A stretch of DNA of 33,986 nt. Origin: an uncultured Capnocytophaga sp. GTDB taxonomy: Bacteria; Bacteroidota; Bacteroidia; Flavobacteriales; Flavobacteriaceae. This document shows positions 32,741-33,986 of this stretch, piece by piece (position 1 is the first letter of the stretch; the number at the start of each line of letters is the position of its first letter). A program made the position numbers and the translations under genes. Where the stretch lies: assembly GCF_937936315.1 (NCBI RefSeq), contig NZ_CALGWU010000030.1:1-33986 (forward strand). Direction: 5' to 3'. The notes under the pieces are model-generated. The model saw only the letters and a list, made by a program, of their open reading frames with translations, made no database searches and was not told where the DNA came from.

Positions 32741-33513
32741 TGTTTAAACTTTTTTGAGGAACTAGGAAATAAACCCTAACAGAAGCATTCCAATCCAAGT
32801 TACATCAAGATACTCATATCTCATTATCAAACCCTTATATCCGTCAATCCAACTATTTGCTCGTTCAATTTTAAACCTATTTTTGTACAATTCTTCATCA
32901 AAATAAACATATGGTTGCTCTCCATTTCGGGGATTATCTAATAAAACTAAGATTTCTTTTAGTACTTCTTCTATTTCATATAAGTCATTGTGATTTCCTG
33001 CTTTAGGGCTTCCCATTGCTATCATTTGCCCTTTATTATCACACAAAAAAATACTATTGGTGGTTACAGCTTTTTTCCTTGCTTGATAACCTGCTGACGC
33101 TCCTTTTTGACGACAACGTGTATGACTACCATCCAATTGAACACAAGACATATCTAATTTTCTTTTCTTCTTACTTAATAGATTCAACCATACTCGCTAA
33201 AAACTACCATCTTTACTCCATTTATTGAAGTAGTAATAGACATTTTGCCAAGAGATTTCAGCTTTTTCAAAATAGCTTTCAATTGGAAGTTCTCTCCATT
33301 GCACCCCTGTTTTTAATCTCTTGAGAATCAATAAAAATATTGAAGCTAAATCAAAATTACTTTTAAATCCTCTTTTTCCTACACTTAAAAAGGGAATAAT
33401 CCATTTATTTATTGTATCTTTGTCCAAAGTTCCTGAATTTTGGTGTTTTTTCTCAAACACAAAATTACTAATTTTCGGGAACTTTTACTTTATTATAGGA
33501 AAAAGTTTAAACA
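32741..33513 (-). mobile_element. Defective IS5-family insertion sequence
   Basis: Terminal inverted repeats TGTTTAAACTTTTT at the left (32741-32754) and AAAAAGTTTAAACA at the right (33500-33513) bound a 773-bp element carrying one broken transposase frame. I see no clear target duplication in the flanks. The element is shorter than typical relatives, consistent with the internal deletion in the transposase gene. Confidence 0.8.
32762..33460 (-). pseudogene. IS5-family transposase, broken by a stop and an internal deletion
   Basis: Both halves share one reading frame. The N-terminal part (33460-33200; begins at GTG) has KWIIPFLSVGKRGFKSNFDLAS and ends KWSKDGSF; a TAG at 33199-33197 then interrupts it, and the frame continues RVWLNLLSKKKRKLDMSCVQLDGSHTRCRQKGASAGYQARKKAVTTN, with the first catalytic Asp in LDGSH. 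The frame then jumps from VLLDN straight to PRNGE, so the stretch that in this family holds the second catalytic Asp is missing, although the downstream ERANSWIDGYKGLIMRYEYLD (third acidic residue) remains. A second stop (TAG, 32764-32762) trims the last few residues before KKV. The element cannot be autonomous. Confidence 0.85.
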
Positions 33514-33678
33514 GCTTCATCTTTTGCTTTGCTTTTTTATTTTTTAAACCTTTCAACTGGCAAGTTGAATTATTTAAAGAAAAGCTCAACTTGCCATCTG
33601 TTTTATACAAATTTGCAATTTGTTGAGCCGTTAGATGTTCATCATTGTCAAATAGATAAAGTCTTTGTTCGACTAGTT
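33485..33678 (-). pseudogene. ORF remnant without a start codon
   Basis: Minus-strand frame between a stop at about 33679 and TAA 33487-33485 encodes about 63 residues: LVEQRLYLFDNDEHLTAQQIANLYKTDGKLSF, then NNSTCQLKGLKNKKAKQKMKLFKLFPIIK. There is no ATG before the last third. Its end runs into the right terminal repeat of the IS5 element. The DEHLTAQQIANLYKTDGK part reads like a real protein (a helix-turn-helix-like stretch), but I cannot name a family. The same frame continues upstream past two stops, as in a decayed gene. Confidence 0.35.
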
Positions 33679-33845
33679 ATCCTGATTACGAATAAGTCCT
33701 AGAGGTTATAGAAGAATCTGATAAGAACTTTAAAAAGTAACATTTCGCATGAGATTGTAGAATTCTGTATAAAAATAAGCGTTTACGTCTTTTTAATAAA
33801 AATTTTAGTTGAATAGTCCTATAGTTAATTTAACGTGAGTTTGAT
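33514..33845. other. Stretch between the dead IS5 element and the IS982 copy
   Basis: No intact gene. It holds the ORF remnant, the 11-bp inverted repeat and, at about 33680-33830, AT-rich DNA with short broken frames on both strands (plus-strand SYPDYE, then VLEVIEESDKNFKK after a stop). IS982-homologous DNA begins at about 33830 (TTAACGTGAG). Confidence 0.5.
33558..33596. repeat. Perfect 11-bp inverted repeat
   Basis: TGGCAAGTTGA (33558-33568) pairs with TCAACTTGCCA (33586-33596) across a 17-nt spacer, inside the ORF remnant. It could be a transcription terminator left from a former gene or a mobile-element end. Confidence 0.55.
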
Positions 33846-33986
33846 TTAAGCAGCAACGAGTCTTTTTAGATCAACAATGTTTCCTTGTAAATTAATAGAA
33901 GGCTTTTTATCAAAGAAAGAATAAGTTATAGGTACTGATAATAAGTTGGTTACGAAATTATCAAAAGAACGATGTCTTGTATGTTC
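33846..33986 (-). mobile_element. 3' end of a second IS982-like transposase, cut by the right window edge
   Basis: Minus-strand frame entering from the right edge: 46 residues, EHTRHRSFDNFVTNLLS at the upstream end and KKPSINLQGNIVDLKRLVAA at the stop (33848-33846). It is the inverted counterpart of the left-edge copy; matching DNA extends to about 33830. Differences from the left copy include VPIT for GLIA and LQGN for LKEN. The HRSFDNF segment is the best family clue (IS982 type). Confidence 0.72.

Noticed and set aside
33197..33199. Programmed frameshift between two transposase ORFs
   Set aside because: Both halves are in the same frame and are separated by a single TAG, so a nonsense mutation, not a frameshift, splits them.
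1..33986. A composite transposon bounded by the two IS982 copies
   Set aside because: The interior is core housekeeping DNA (dnaA, rpsA, pyrG, yidC, ppk1) with uniform character; the copies differ from each other and are cut by the window edges. Chance placement or contig ends explain this better.

Overview
This window looks like the chromosome of a low-GC member of the Flavobacteriia, most likely Capnocytophaga or a close relative. The organism call is an inference from three things: the style of the proteins, promoters of the Bacteroidetes form TTG-N19/20-TAnnTTTG upstream of seven transcription units, and the general lack of Shine-Dalgarno sequences. Most of the window is housekeeping DNA. 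I found no tRNA, rRNA or CRISPR array.

Layout. Both window edges lie inside the 3' end of an IS982-like transposase; the two copies are inverted and point into the window. From the left edge come aroE (+), then the convergent operon tgt-lptG-rsmA (-), a DUF445 membrane protein, and a long minus-strand operon: ABC ATPase, ABC permease, ppk1, menD, DUF2853. This operon has a good promoter at its head and an intrinsic terminator at its tail. Next is rpsA (ribosomal protein S1), whose roughly 110-nt leader can form a pseudoknot. A DUF805/leucine-rich-repeat fusion and a DUF4136 lipoprotein follow. Then comes a three-gene metal cassette: a cysteine-rich HYC_CC_PP protein, a TonB-dependent receptor and a periplasmic HMA protein. 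Beyond it lie pyrG-yidC (-), a divergent M48 lipoprotein metalloprotease plus purine nucleoside phosphorylase (+), a YbgC-like thioesterase (-), and dnaA (+).

Between dnaA and the pta-ackA operon is about 0.8 kb with no intact gene that looks like decayed coding sequence. After pta there is about 0.6 kb of gene-free but hairpin-rich DNA. Then come galM with a coiled-coil hypothetical gene, a dead IS5-family element, a small ORF remnant and the second IS982 copy.

How the genes work together. Most units are core metabolism or information processing: shikimate and menaquinone synthesis, CTP, polyphosphate, acetate/acetyl-phosphate, queuosine tRNA modification, rRNA dimethylation, membrane protein insertion, LPS transport and replication initiation. 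The parts that deserve most attention are the HYC_CC_PP/TonB/HMA cassette with an operator-like palindrome, the pseudoknot-capable rpsA leader, a Tgt lacking the three usual zinc cysteines, the decayed and structured intergenic regions, and a family of TTAGT-type intergenic hairpins.
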